A stretch of DNA of 64,000 nt from Tenacibaculum sp. 1_MG-2023 (GTDB lineage Bacteria > Bacteroidota > Bacteroidia > Flavobacteriales > Flavobacteriaceae). Each line of letters starts with the position of its first letter. Position 1 is the stretch's first letter. Position numbers and translations under genes: made by a program. The notes beneath the pieces are model-generated. The model did no database searches. It was not told the origin of the DNA and worked only from the letters and a program-made list of their open reading frames with translations. Below, piece after piece: positions 20,301 through 29,464 of this stretch. The stretch spans positions 111,073 through 175,072 of the forward strand of contig NZ_JAUORH010000004.1 in assembly GCF_030547425.1 (NCBI RefSeq), in the 5' to 3' direction.

Positions 20301-20551
20301 CCTATGACGCTAGTTTTCTGAAATTCAGAGAATTAAGGCTTAGTTATGCTATTCCAAGTAAAGTTTTAGATAAAACCCCTTTCACTAACTTAAGCTTAAG
20401 CCTTTACGGAAGAAACTTAGCTATACTTTACTCTGACGTTCCTTATATAGACCCTCAAATTATTACTGGATCTGGTAACACTCAAGGGCTTGAAAATGCT
20501 CAAATACCATCTACTAGATCATTCGGAATTAATTTATCAGCTAAATTTTAA
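17327..20551 (+). CDS. SusC/RagA-type TonB-dependent outer membrane receptor 1
   Basis: Outer membrane beta-barrel that imports a ligand with its SusD lipoprotein, powered by TonB. An earlier in-frame ATG (17291) is rejected because the signal peptide MKTKFNGILTLLLALIVQLS starts at 17327, giving 1074 residues, normal for SusC. Order: signal peptide, carboxypeptidase-like regulatory domain (about residues 25-100, TISGIVSDETGPLPGV), plug domain (residues about 110-230, LFVIDGVPI and AIYGSRGANGVILITTK), then the barrel ending FGINLSAKF. Its SusD partner is 11 nt downstream. No carbohydrate-active enzyme is near, so the substrate is unknown. Confidence 0.95.
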   Translation: MKTKFNGILTLLLALIVQLSFAQEKTISGIVSDETGPLPGVNVLIKGTTSGVETDFDGKFSIQAKSGDILVFSFVGMKSIQKTVGNSNSMNITMTSDNVLDEVIVTALGISKQEKAIGYAIQKVDGDKLNEAKETNLVNSLQGRVAGVQIQGSASSLGGSSRITIRGSNSFLGNNQPLFVIDGVPINNDNYATQDQQSGFGGGSYDYGNSASDIDPSNIESMSVLKGAAATAIYGSRGANGVILITTKSGKGQKGIGVSFDSSVSLDKVNNLIPIQTTYGGGSIYPTASGFNEFTQDGVSYLAPNYAKDGSWGPKFNPNLMVRHWDSWDPGSSNYKETRPWTAPKNSYDSFFDIGVTFTNSVAFSGSNDKSNFRVGYTNLKQKGTTPGGEIERNTLNVNTSYKLTDKLRANIVANYVNTAAENRNVTGYSQGNAMQGFYQWWQSQLDVERLRDQQNTTEGSQYTWNPKGIVTDSNGNLTSFNPTANYFDNPFWVRENFLQEDSKNRLYGNANLSYDITDELTLTTQFGTDWFQLNLREGIPFRSVDGSRYEETKRHFQETNMEVRLTYDTNFGEEFTFNGSIGANRMRSSQKRTTIETSGGLIVDKFFNIANSAGSPIAETFETNRGINSIFATASLGWRDMLFLDLAARNDWSSTLPDKNNSYFYPSASLSFAISELEGVKESGVVNFAKVRASIAQAGNDSDPYRLTDVYNPLPPNFGDNPLYEVPNAQQNPDLVNELTTEIEFGFLVKLFSNRLSIDAAYYDRTTKDQIFNVPVSNTTGYSSRLLNAGEMKNSGYEFQITGTPILTENFRWDLGVNLTKQENEVVELLKDDEGNTIVESIGVGSSWAADLRVQEGLPYMALFGQDYVYDDNGNRVVGSDGVYKFTDERVYLGSALADWTGGFNTSFSYKGITLSGLFDFQVGGIMHSTSLQWSKYSGVHPETVAFNGESDIRENGMILPGVKEDGSPNDIRIDPLPYYQNNFAVAAPNTYDASFLKFRELRLSYAIPSKVLDKTPFTNLSLSLYGRNLAILYSDVPYIDPQIITGSGNTQGLENAQIPSTRSFGINLSAKF

Positions 20552-20562
20552 ATTTAAAAAAA

Positions 20563-21987
20563 ATGAAAAAAATAAAATTATTAATATTAACGCTATCAGT
20601 ATTATCATTATATAGATGTGATGATCTTTCTGAACTAAACGTTGACCCAAATACAGCTGTGGCCGTAGCTCCATCTACACTTCTTACCACATCACAGTTC
20701 AATTACTATAGTAGAGTTTCTGGCGTAAACATGAATGCTGATTGGGGGCAACTTATGGTTCAATACTGGGCACAAAATGAATATACCGAAGAAAGTAGAT
20801 ATAATGTAAACGTAACCCATTACAACGTAAGTTGGAGAGTTTTTTATGCTGATGTATTGAAAGAATTGTTTTCAGCTAAAGAACTCGTTGATGGAGAGTT
20901 AATAAGTAACGACATTAAAACAAATAAAAAGAATATTTTAGATGTAATGATAGCTCAAACCTTTATTACATTAACCGACAGCTATGGTGATGTCCCATAT
21001 ACTGAAGCTATTTCTGATATTCCTTTACCAGTTTATGACAGTCAGGAAACAATCTACAAAAGCGTACTTCAAACACTAAAAAATGCAAGCGACACATTTG
21101 TATCTTCAGCTGACTCTTTTAAGAGTGGTGATGTTATTTATGGTGGCAATGTTGACAGTTGGAAAAAATTCACCAATTCTCTTATGTTAAGATACGCTAT
21201 GAGACTTAGTGATATTGACCCAGCAACGGCTGAGCAATATGCCAAAGCAGCAGAGAGCAACCTTATATCTAACAATGGTGAAAACGCTTTATTTACTTTC
21301 GATTCTAATCAAGATAGAGCAAACCCTTTATTTCGTAACCTTTCTCCTTTAATTGATAATAGAGATGATTATTGTGTTTCAGAATATTTAGTTTCCACTT
21401 TAGAAAACATGGGGGATCCTAGGCTAGAAGAATATGCTAAACCTGCTTCAGGGGGTACTATATTAGGCATGCCTTATGGTTTAAACGATAACGACGCTAC
21501 TGTATTAAAACCTACTACTTCCAGACCAAACGATCAAGTAAGAGAGGCTACTACTCCACATCTTATTATCTCATACTCTGAAGTTGAATTCTTACTTGCA
21601 GAAGCTTACCAGAGAGGTTTTTTAACTGGTAATGCAGGAGACGCCTATAATAGAGGTATTGAAGCATCCATGAATCAATGGGGTATAACCGACGCTACGA
21701 CTATTTCTGACTACATAGCTAACAACCCATACAATGCTTCTAACTGGAAAATGTCGCTAGGAACCCAAAAATGGGTTGGCTTATATATGAATGGTTTAGA
21801 AGCTTGGAGTGAATGGAGAAGATTAGATTTTCCACAATTAACAGTACCAACTGCTGCTGTTATAAACTCTATTCCTGTAAAACTACCATACCCTTTATCA
21901 GAAACACAGAATAACTCAAACCAATTAAGTAAGGTTACTTCAACACCTGGTAATTTAACTAACAAAGTTTGGTGGGATGTAAACTAA
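20563..21987 (+). CDS. SusD/RagB-type lipoprotein 1 (SusD-like_2 class)
   Basis: Surface lipoprotein lid of the upstream SusC barrel. The 474 residues start with a hydrophobic signal ending LSLYRCDD. The Cys followed by two Asp fits the Bacteroidota surface-export signal, but Arg directly before Cys is unusual for a lipobox. The early motif SELNVDPNTAV and the stretch WGQLMVQYWAQNEYTEESRY are typical of the SusD-like_2 branch. Helical TPR-like repeats follow (FLLAEAYQRG). It is co-transcribed with the SusC gene and followed by a strong terminator. Confidence 0.9.
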   Translation: MKKIKLLILTLSVLSLYRCDDLSELNVDPNTAVAVAPSTLLTTSQFNYYSRVSGVNMNADWGQLMVQYWAQNEYTEESRYNVNVTHYNVSWRVFYADVLKELFSAKELVDGELISNDIKTNKKNILDVMIAQTFITLTDSYGDVPYTEAISDIPLPVYDSQETIYKSVLQTLKNASDTFVSSADSFKSGDVIYGGNVDSWKKFTNSLMLRYAMRLSDIDPATAEQYAKAAESNLISNNGENALFTFDSNQDRANPLFRNLSPLIDNRDDYCVSEYLVSTLENMGDPRLEEYAKPASGGTILGMPYGLNDNDATVLKPTTSRPNDQVREATTPHLIISYSEVEFLLAEAYQRGFLTGNAGDAYNRGIEASMNQWGITDATTISDYIANNPYNASNWKMSLGTQKWVGLYMNGLEAWSEWRRLDFPQLTVPTAAVINSIPVKLPYPLSETQNNSNQLSKVTSTPGNLTNKVWWDVN

Positions 21988-22016
21988 TTTTTTTCAATAT
22001 TCTTAATCACTAATTT

Positions 22017-22045
22017 AAAACGCCTTGGTTACAAGGCGTTTTTTT
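22017..22045 (+). terminator. Terminator after SusD 1
   Basis: ACGCCTTG, loop GTTA, CAAGGCGT: a perfect 8-bp stem extended by AAA/TTT and followed by a run of seven T. It closes the first SusCD operon 30 nt beyond the stop codon. Confidence 0.85.
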
Positions 22046-22056
22046 ATGTTAAAAAA

Positions 22057-22117
22057 TTGTTTATTTAAGATATATTTATGATTTTAGCGATTAATTAATT
22101 CAAATAATTACATAATG
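22057..22117 (+). promoter_or_regulatory. Leader of the second SusC gene
   Basis: Counterpart of 17270-17329, starting just behind the terminator of the first pair. It differs mainly by a few substitutions around TTAAGATATATTTATG and AGCGATT; the last 30 or so bases before the ATG are almost identical. Confidence 0.5.
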
Positions 22118-25100
22118 AGAACAAAGTTTAATGGAATTTTAACGCTATTTCTAGCGTTAATTGTGCAAATATCCTTTGCACAAGAAAGAACAATTTCAGG
22201 TACTATTTCTGATGAAACAGGCCCACTACCTGGGGTTACGATTTTAAAGAAGGGTACAACTCAAGGTACTGAAACAGATTTTGATGGAAACTACGCTATT
22301 CAAGCTAAAACTGGCGATGTTTTAGTTTTCAGTTTTGTTGGTATGAAAACAGCTGAAAGAACCGTTGGTTCTTCAAGCAATCTTAGTCTAGTATTACAAT
22401 CTGACAACGTACTAGATGAGGTTATAGTAGTTGGGTACGGACAAGTTAGCCAGCGAGACTTAACAACTAACATTTCAAGTGTAAAAGCTGAAAGCGTACA
22501 AGCTATTTCTACTTCTAGTATAGCTGGAGCACTTCAAGGAACTGCTTCTGGTGTGCAGATTTCTCAACTATCTGGTGCTCCCGGTGGTGAAGTTAGAGTT
22601 AGAGTTAGAGGAGCTTCCTCTATTAACGGTTCTAACAATCCTCTTTATGTTATTGACGGAATACCTATGTTTTCTGAAGCAACTGCTTCAGATAGCTTTG
22701 GTGGGCAAAGAAACAGTGCTGTTACTAACCTTAACCCAGATGATATAGAATCTATTGAAATTTTGAAAGATGCTGCCTCAGCTGCAATTTATGGTAACAG
22801 AGGATCTAACGGTGTTATTTTAATTACTACAAAAAAAGGAAAAGCAGGTAAGGCAAGATTCAACATTAGTACTACAGTAGGTATTCAAAATCCTATTAAG
22901 AAATATGAGGTTATGAATTATGGCCAATGGTTACGTTTGGGAGATGCTTTTTATGAAAATTCAGGATTCCCTTCTGGTACATGGTCAAATAATCAAAATC
23001 CAGGTAATAACTTATCAGGAGCCGATCAAGCTACTTTACAGGCTTATTACGATGCTAACTCAAATAGAGGTGATAACTACTTAGATGAAATTTATGTTGA
23101 TAATGCATTAGTTAAAAATATTAATGCTAATGTATCAGGAGGTAATGAAGACACAAAGTATTATTTCGGTATCGCTTCTTTTACCCAAGATGGTAACCTA
23201 CTTACGCAAGATTACGAAAGACAAAATGTTAGGCTTAATCTTACTCAAAAACTTAGTGATAGCTTTAAATTAACTACAGGAATAAGTTTGACTGATGAGA
23301 CAACTAGGATTATACAAGGAGATAATAACATTTTTGGTATTTTATCTACTGCTATGCTTGAAAGACCAGGTAGAGATATATACAACGAAGATGGTTCTTT
23401 TAATTCCTATACTAATTTTTCTTTTTCTAACCCTGTTCAAAATGCAATTGAAAATTTTGATCAAGGTAAGACTTTTCGTATTCTGGGTAATGCTAATTTA
23501 GAATATAAAGTGAACGATGAGTTAAGGTTTAATACTACTTTTGGTTTTGACCAACTAAATTTTAGACAAAGATCTTATTATCCTTCAACTACATCTTTAG
23601 GAGCTCCAAACGGAAGTGCTGACCAAAGAGAGAGAACAGATAGGAAGTTTACAGCATTAGCTGCTGGTAATTACAATAAATCGTTTGACAACTGGCGCTT
23701 AAGAGTATTCTTAGGAGCAGAATATGAACAAAATAAGCTTAACTTTATAAGAGCTGCTGGTAATGGTTTTATTAGCCCTAGCTTAACTTGGTTAGCTAGC
23801 GCAGCTAACCCTAGCACTGCTACCGCTCTTTTTTCTGACTCTAGAAGAGTTTCATTTATATCAAGGGTTGGGGCAACTATTTATGAAGACTTAATTTTAG
23901 AAGGATCTCTAAGATACGATGGTTCTTCAAGATTTAATGAGGATCAAAGATGGGGGCTTTTCCCTGCTGCCTCATTAGGTTATATTATATCTAATAATGA
24001 CTGGTTCAAAAACAATTTTGTTAGTTATTTTAAAGTAAGAGGTTCATGGGGTATAACAGGTAATGTATCTGCAGTAGGTAGATATGATTCTCAACCTTCA
24101 GTACAGACAGGTAACTATGGTTCTGTAGGTTCTTCTTATTTAGCCAATGCTAACCCTAACCTAAGATGGGAAGAAACGGCACAAATTGATGTTGGTTTTG
24201 AAGCTAAGTTTTTTGACGATAGAGTTAGTTTAAACTATGCTTACTATGAGAAAGAAACTCATGACAACTCACTTATCTTATCTACCCCATTACCTGGTAG
24301 CCAAGGTGGTGGTGGTGTCACTGAAAATGTTGGTTCTATGATTAACAAAGGGCACGAAATAGATCTTAAAATTTCATTATTTAATAATGATAATTTTCAA
24401 TGGGATACAAATATTGGATTCAGTTCTTTAGACAATAAAGTTACTTTTTTAGACAATACTGCTCCATTTGTTACAGGTTTTGTTAGTAGAATTGAAGAAG
24501 GCGTGGCTTTAGGTGGTTTTTATGGTCTTCAAGCTGATGGTTTGTATCAAGATATTTCTGAAGTGCCTGCAAACTTACAAACAGAAGGTGTTGGTCCTGG
24601 AGATGTAAAGTACATCGATCAAAACAATGATGGTTTATTAAATGATGACGACTATGTAGTAATAGGAAAGCCTTTTGCTGATTTTACAATGAACTGGTCA
24701 AACAAATTAAAATATAAAAATTTTGATTTAAATTTCTTATGGGCATGGTCAGAAGGTAATGATGTTTACAATAACACATTAGCGTTTACTGGTTCAACAG
24801 GAAGTATAGGTTTTAATAAGTTTGTATCTCAAGGTAATTATTGGACTCCTACAAACACCAATACAGGTATTCCTAGACCTAACAGTGCTACACAAGCATA
24901 CAACAGTCAAGATTCTTCTAGGTATGTTGAAGATGGTTCTTTTATAAAATTAAGAAATATCACTCTTGGATATAATTTACCTAAAATAAAAGGTTTTGAT
25001 CAGGTAAGATTAACTCTTTCTGGAGATAATTTAATTGTTATAACTGACTATAGTGGTAATGACCCTGAAGTAAACTTTTCAGGTGGTAATTCAATTGTTG

Positions 25101-25168
25101 GAGGTACTGACTTCTTAACTCAAGGTGGTAGTAAAGTTGTTAAAGTAGGAGTTAACGTTACATTCTAA
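22115..25168 (+). CDS. SusC/RagA-type TonB-dependent outer membrane receptor 2
   Basis: Second TonB-dependent importer, 1017 residues. The signal peptide and regulatory domain (about residues 1-90, TISGTISDETGPLPGV) are nearly identical to receptor 1, whereas the plug and barrel are divergent, so the two probably take different ligands. The plug shows VVGYGQVSQRDLTTNISSV, LYVIDGIPM and GNRGSNGVILITTKKG. The barrel ends KVVKVGVNVTF with the terminal aromatic residue expected of BAM clients. Its SusD partner begins 15 nt downstream. Confidence 0.95.
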   Translation: MRTKFNGILTLFLALIVQISFAQERTISGTISDETGPLPGVTILKKGTTQGTETDFDGNYAIQAKTGDVLVFSFVGMKTAERTVGSSSNLSLVLQSDNVLDEVIVVGYGQVSQRDLTTNISSVKAESVQAISTSSIAGALQGTASGVQISQLSGAPGGEVRVRVRGASSINGSNNPLYVIDGIPMFSEATASDSFGGQRNSAVTNLNPDDIESIEILKDAASAAIYGNRGSNGVILITTKKGKAGKARFNISTTVGIQNPIKKYEVMNYGQWLRLGDAFYENSGFPSGTWSNNQNPGNNLSGADQATLQAYYDANSNRGDNYLDEIYVDNALVKNINANVSGGNEDTKYYFGIASFTQDGNLLTQDYERQNVRLNLTQKLSDSFKLTTGISLTDETTRIIQGDNNIFGILSTAMLERPGRDIYNEDGSFNSYTNFSFSNPVQNAIENFDQGKTFRILGNANLEYKVNDELRFNTTFGFDQLNFRQRSYYPSTTSLGAPNGSADQRERTDRKFTALAAGNYNKSFDNWRLRVFLGAEYEQNKLNFIRAAGNGFISPSLTWLASAANPSTATALFSDSRRVSFISRVGATIYEDLILEGSLRYDGSSRFNEDQRWGLFPAASLGYIISNNDWFKNNFVSYFKVRGSWGITGNVSAVGRYDSQPSVQTGNYGSVGSSYLANANPNLRWEETAQIDVGFEAKFFDDRVSLNYAYYEKETHDNSLILSTPLPGSQGGGGVTENVGSMINKGHEIDLKISLFNNDNFQWDTNIGFSSLDNKVTFLDNTAPFVTGFVSRIEEGVALGGFYGLQADGLYQDISEVPANLQTEGVGPGDVKYIDQNNDGLLNDDDYVVIGKPFADFTMNWSNKLKYKNFDLNFLWAWSEGNDVYNNTLAFTGSTGSIGFNKFVSQGNYWTPTNTNTGIPRPNSATQAYNSQDSSRYVEDGSFIKLRNITLGYNLPKIKGFDQVRLTLSGDNLIVITDYSGNDPEVNFSGGNSIVGGTDFLTQGGSKVVKVGVNVTF

Positions 25169-25183
25169 TAAAAAGTAATTAAG

Positions 25184-26539
25184 ATGAAAAAAATATTTTT
25201 AAAAAGCACATACATTGTACTTATGGCTCTTATGATCATAAGCTGTGATGATAAATTAAACATAACAGACCCTACAGCCTTAGGTGTTGATGAGTTTATA
25301 ACTGATTATGCTAGCGCAAAAACAGCTTTAGCCCAATGTTATAATGAAATTCAAACTAATACAGCAGGTACAAACGAACCAGTAATTGTAGAGTATAGAA
25401 TGTTAACTGGATTATATTCTGGAGAATTAAGACATGTTGGGTCTTTTCCTAGTTACAAAGAAGCCGAGATTAATAATTATCTTGTAAATAATGTAAATGT
25501 TTCTAGAATTTTTGCTCAACATTATAGATTTATTAATAGAGCAACAGTTATTATAAGAGTAATTGAAAGTATTAGTAATATTTCTAACTCTGAAAAAGAA
25601 GAAATTCTTGCTGAAGCTCATGCTATTAGAGCTTTTGGATACTCTAGACTAGTAAGATTATTTGGAGGACTCCCTTTAGTAGAAAAAGTATTTGCTTTAG
25701 ATGGACCTGATGCAAAAAATACTCCTAAATCTAGTGAAGCTGAAGTATATCAATATATTTTAAATGAAATTTCTTTAGCTAAAGGAAAAATTTCTACTAC
25801 AAACCCTAATACATTCTTTACAAATGATGCACTTGATGTTTTAGAAGCAGAAACTCATATGTACATGGAAAAGTATGATTTAGCTGAAAATGTTTTACAG
25901 GGATTGATAGGAAAATATACTTTAGACCCTAGTTATGCTAATTTATTTGTTCTAGGTAATAGTAGTTCTTCAACTATATTCAGAATAAACTATAATGCAG
26001 CTGATAATAATAATTTAGCTTTTTACTTTACTCCAACAGGTAGATTAGAAGTAGGACCTTCTCAATTATTATTAGATACTTTTGAAGCAGGAGATACAAG
26101 AATTTCTTTCATAGAAAATAGTAATAGTGTAAATGATTCATTTATTACTAAATATGTAGATAACGCAGAAGGTACAGACCTACCTTACATTTACAGATAT
26201 GCAGATGTTTTATTAATGTATGCTGAAGTTTTAGCTCGTAAAAATGACCCAAATGCAGCTACTTACCTTAACATGATTAGAAACAGAGCTGGGTTACCTG
26301 ATATAGGTACTTTTGATTCTTCTAACGTTGTAGATGTAATAGCAAGAGAAAGAAGTTCAGAGTTTTTTGGAGAAGGAAAAAGTTGGGGAGATATTAAAAG
26401 ACTAGGATTAGCTCCTAGTGTTATAAACTCAAAGACTGGTGTTACTTTTACAGAAAAGCAATTACTATGGCCAATACCTCAAAATGAGTTAGATTCTAAT
26501 GGATCTATATCACAAACAGATCAAAACCCTGGTTATTAA
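25184..26539 (+). CDS. SusD/RagB-type lipoprotein 2
   Basis: Surface lipoprotein partner of receptor 2, 451 residues. The signal peptide ends in a regular lipobox, MIISCDDK, with acidic residues after Cys. Family features include NITDPTALGVDEFI near the N-terminus, the helical segment AEAHAIRAFGYSRLVRLFGG and the C-terminal RERSSEFFGEGKSWGDIKR with LLWPIPQNE. It belongs to a different SusD branch from the first lipoprotein. Confidence 0.93.
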   Translation: MKKIFLKSTYIVLMALMIISCDDKLNITDPTALGVDEFITDYASAKTALAQCYNEIQTNTAGTNEPVIVEYRMLTGLYSGELRHVGSFPSYKEAEINNYLVNNVNVSRIFAQHYRFINRATVIIRVIESISNISNSEKEEILAEAHAIRAFGYSRLVRLFGGLPLVEKVFALDGPDAKNTPKSSEAEVYQYILNEISLAKGKISTTNPNTFFTNDALDVLEAETHMYMEKYDLAENVLQGLIGKYTLDPSYANLFVLGNSSSSTIFRINYNAADNNNLAFYFTPTGRLEVGPSQLLLDTFEAGDTRISFIENSNSVNDSFITKYVDNAEGTDLPYIYRYADVLLMYAEVLARKNDPNAATYLNMIRNRAGLPDIGTFDSSNVVDVIARERSSEFFGEGKSWGDIKRLGLAPSVINSKTGVTFTEKQLLWPIPQNELDSNGSISQTDQNPGY

Positions 26540-26567
26540 GCTAGATTAATAACTTATAAAATTTTAA

Positions 26568-26595
26568 AACCACCTCAGAAAGAGGTGGTTTTTTT
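26568..26595 (+). terminator. Terminator after SusD 2
   Basis: AACCACCTC, loop AGAAA, GAGGTGGTT: perfect 9-bp stem followed by seven T. The T-run overlaps the expected -33 position of the rlmB promoter. Confidence 0.85.
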
Positions 26596-26611
26596 ATACC
26601 ATAAAATCAAC

Positions 26612-26619
26612 TACATTTG
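26612..26619 (+). promoter_or_regulatory. Promoter -7 box directly before rlmB
   Basis: TACATTTG ends only 4 nt before the rlmB ATG at 26624. At the usual spacing the -33 box falls at 26589-26592 (TTTT) in the preceding terminator T-run. Transcription would start at or within a few bases of the start codon. Confidence 0.5.
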
Positions 26620-26623
26620 CAGC

Positions 26624-27361
26624 ATGGAACAAAACACAAACATTTTTGGTATTAGAGCCATTATTGAAGCTATTGAAAGTGGAGCTTCAATTAATAAAGT
26701 ATACCTTCAAAAAGGCTTGAGAGGAGAATTGTTTTTTCAATTGGATAAACTTTTAAAGAAAAATAAAATATCAACTAGTGTAGTTCCTACAGAAAAACTA
26801 GATCGTTTATCGAAACACAATAACCACCAAGGTGCTGTAGCTAAAATTTCTCCTATTGATTTTCAAGATTTAGAAACTTTAATAGAAGCTACGTTAGAAT
26901 CAGACAATACTCCCCTATTCTTATTATTAGATCAAGTTTCTGATGTTCGAAATTTTGGAGCTATTATTAGAACTGCAGAATGTACTGGTGTAAACGGAAT
27001 TATCATTCAAAAAAGTGGTAGTGCTCCTGTAAATGCTGAAACCATTAAAACTTCAGCTGGTGCTGCTTTTAAAATCCCAATTTGTAAAGTAGACCATATT
27101 AAAGATGCTATCTTTCAACTAAAAGCGGCAGACATTAAGCTAGCTGCTGCAACTGAAAAAACTGAAGATTCAGTTTTTGATGTTGATTTTAATCAACCTA
27201 TTGCAATCATTATGGGTTCTGAACACAAAGGTGTAAGTAACTCTGTATTAAAAATGGCAGATTATAAAGCTAAACTACCGTTACTAGGTGAGATAGAATC
27301 TCTAAACGTATCTGTTGCTTGTGGTGCCTTTTTATATGAAGCCGTAAGACAACGTTTATAA
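26624..27361 (+). CDS. rlmB: 23S rRNA (guanosine-2'-O-)-methyltransferase RlmB
   Basis: SPOUT-class methyltransferase of the TrmH family that methylates a 23S rRNA guanosine, using S-adenosylmethionine. Start MEQNTNIFGIRAIIEAIESG at 26624 is chosen over the in-frame ATG at 26585, which lies in the terminator. The 245 residues comprise the N-terminal substrate domain (about 1-75) and the SPOUT domain with motif 1 DQVSDVRNFGAIIRTAE (103-119), motif 2 MGSEHKGV (197-204) and motif 3 LPLLGEIESLNVSVAC (218-233), which forms the knot. A related TrmH-family rRNA or tRNA specificity cannot be excluded. Confidence 0.9.
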   Translation: MEQNTNIFGIRAIIEAIESGASINKVYLQKGLRGELFFQLDKLLKKNKISTSVVPTEKLDRLSKHNNHQGAVAKISPIDFQDLETLIEATLESDNTPLFLLLDQVSDVRNFGAIIRTAECTGVNGIIIQKSGSAPVNAETIKTSAGAAFKIPICKVDHIKDAIFQLKAADIKLAAATEKTEDSVFDVDFNQPIAIIMGSEHKGVSNSVLKMADYKAKLPLLGEIESLNVSVACGAFLYEAVRQRL

Positions 27362-27365
27362 TATT

Positions 27366-27394
27366 AAAAATCCTGCTTTCAGCAGGATTTTTTT
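27366..27394. terminator. Bidirectional terminator between rlmB and the rhomboid gene
   Basis: AAATCCTGCT, loop TTC, AGCAGGATTT: perfect 10-bp stem with A-run before and T-run after, so it can serve the two convergent genes. Confidence 0.8.
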
Positions 27395-28097
27395 ATTCTT
27401 CTTCTTTATAAAAATATTTGTATTTAATTTCTTCTAACTCAACTTCTTCCTCAATTACTCGTGGAGCATAATTTCCTGCTTCATCGAACATAGAATCAAA
27501 CTCTGTTTTAGTGAATTCAAACTTTTCTTTTATAATCCCTCTTTTTCTGTATAATAGAGCTAGAGTAATCCCTGTTATTAATCCTGATAAATGCCCTTCC
27601 CATGACATCCCTTCTTTAATTGGTAATACATACCAAACCATGCTTCCGTATAAAAATATAGTAACAAAAGAAACAGCTACTAATCTGTAGTTTTTCTTTA
27701 TAATTCCACTAAAAAGAACAAAACTGAAAAGTAGATACACAATTCCACTCGCTCCAATATGGTACGATTCTCTTGCAATTAGCCAAGTTAATAATCCAGT
27801 CATAATCCCTCCAAACAACAAAACTTTAACTGCTACTTCCTTGTAAAAGTAAAAAAGACAAGCTGAGAGCACAAATAAAGGAACTGAATTATTAAAAAGA
27901 TGTTTAGTATCACTGTGAATAAAAGGCGAGCATATAACCCCCTTTAAACCATCAAAACTTCTCGGAAAAACGCCAAACTTGTTAAAATTCCATCCGAATT
28001 TAATTTCTATCCAGTACACAAACCATATTACTATAACAAATAAAAAAGGTATAGTAAAAATGGATGGAGAAAATTTTAGCTGTTGTTCTGTATTCAT
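27393..28097 (-). CDS. Rhomboid family intramembrane serine protease
   Basis: Inner-membrane protease with about six membrane helices that cleaves transmembrane substrates. The start MNTEQQLKFSPSIFTIPF (28095-28097) is preferred to an ATG 54 nt upstream because it begins right before the first helix. Catalytic Ser117 lies in GASG (115-118) and His169 in WEGHLSG; the HSDTKHLFNN segment (61-70) is the conserved rhomboid loop. After the last helix there is an acidic cytoplasmic tail of about 45 residues (IEEEVELEEIKYKY). 234 residues in all. Confidence 0.9.
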   Translation of the reverse strand: MNTEQQLKFSPSIFTIPFLFVIVIWFVYWIEIKFGWNFNKFGVFPRSFDGLKGVICSPFIHSDTKHLFNNSVPLFVLSACLFYFYKEVAVKVLLFGGIMTGLLTWLIARESYHIGASGIVYLLFSFVLFSGIIKKNYRLVAVSFVTIFLYGSMVWYVLPIKEGMSWEGHLSGLITGITLALLYRKRGIIKEKFEFTKTEFDSMFDEAGNYAPRVIEEEVELEEIKYKYFYKEEE

Positions 28098-28173
28098 GAC
28101 CTTGAAAATAACAAAAATAAATCCAAAGTAGTATTTCTGAAGTTCTGTCATAAATCTTTGCTATTTTTACATT

Positions 28174-29445
28174 ATGAATCAACCTTTGGCAGAAAGAATC
28201 CGTCCACAAAATTTAAGTGATTACATTAGTCAACAACATTTAGTAGGCGAAAATGGAATTTTAACCAATCATATAAAACAAGGAATTATACCATCATTAA
28301 TTTTATGGGGGCCTCCTGGAATTGGGAAAACCACCCTTGCTAATATTATTGCAAATGAATCTGGGCGTCCTTTTTATACTTTGAGTGCTATTAGCTCCGG
28401 AGTAAAAGATGTTCGTGAAGTTATTGAAAAAGCAAAGAAAAGTGGTGGATTGTTCACACAGAAAAATCCCATTTTGTTTATTGATGAAATTCACCGCTTT
28501 AGTAAATCACAACAAGATTCTTTATTAGGTGCTGTTGAAAAAGGTTGGGTAACTTTGGTTGGAGCAACTACCGAAAATCCAAGTTTTGAAGTCATACCTG
28601 CCCTACTCTCTCGTTGCCAAGTTTATATATTAAATTCTTTTGATAAAAATGATTTGATTGCTTTGTTACATCGCGCAATAGAAAAAGATGAAATCATTTC
28701 TCAAAAAAAAATTGACTTAAAAGAAACTGATGCACTGCTTCAAGTTTCTGGTGGTGATGCCAGAAAACTTCTGAATATTTTTGAATTATTAGTTGCTGCT
28801 AATAATGAAATTGAAGTTACCAATGAGTTAGTGTTATCTAAAATTCAAAAAAACACGGTTCGTTATGATAAAACTGGTGAGCAACATTACGATATTGTTT
28901 CTGCCTTTATAAAATCTATTAGAGGTAGTGACCCTAACGCTGCTGTATATTGGTTAGCTCGTATGATTGAAGGTGGTGAAGATGTAAAATTTATTGCGCG
29001 TAGAATGCTAATTGCTGCTTCTGAAGATATAGGAAATGCGAATCCTACTGCGTTAATTTTAGCTAACAATACCTTTCAAGCAGTTTCAGTAATTGGCTAC
29101 CCAGAATCTAGGATTATTTTAAGTCAATGTGCTGTTTATTTAGCCAATTCTGCTAAAAGTAATGCTTCTTACATAGCTATTGGTGAAGCACAAAACCTTG
29201 TTAAAACTACAGGAGACCTGTCAGTCCCTTTGCACTTAAGAAATGCTCCTACTAAACTAATGAAAGATTTAGACTACGGAAAGGAATATCAATACTCTCA
29301 CAATTATGCAGGTAATTTTGTGAGTCAAGAATTTTTACCTGATGAAGTTAAAAACACTAAATTATACGAACCTGGAAACAATACTCGTGAAAATCAATTT
29401 AGAGAACTGTTAAAGCAACGTTGGAAAGATAAGTACAATTATTAG
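28174..29445 (+). CDS. rarA: Replication-associated recombination protein RarA (MgsA), AAA ATPase
   Basis: Clamp-loader-like ATPase acting at stalled replication forks. The 423 residues start [20 protein letters not shown], a family signature, with Walker A GPPGIGKT (46-53), Walker [10 protein letters not shown] (101-109) and sensor region GATTENPSF. The C-terminal tetramerisation domain ([20 protein letters not shown]) is complete. It is divergent from the rhomboid gene. Confidence 0.95.
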   Translation: MNQPLAERIRPQNLSDYISQQHLVGENGILTNHIKQGIIPSLILWGPPGIGKTTLANIIANESGRPFYTLSAISSGVKDVREVIEKAKKSGGLFTQKNPILFIDEIHRFSKSQQDSLLGAVEKGWVTLVGATTENPSFEVIPALLSRCQVYILNSFDKNDLIALLHRAIEKDEIISQKKIDLKETDALLQVSGGDARKLLNIFELLVAANNEIEVTNELVLSKIQKNTVRYDKTGEQHYDIVSAFIKSIRGSDPNAAVYWLARMIEGGEDVKFIARRMLIAASEDIGNANPTALILANNTFQAVSVIGYPESRIILSQCAVYLANSAKSNASYIAIGEAQNLVKTTGDLSVPLHLRNAPTKLMKDLDYGKEYQYSHNYAGNFVSQEFLPDEVKNTKLYEPGNNTRENQFRELLKQRWKDKYNY

Positions 29446-29464
29446 TTAATATACCATAAAGGCT

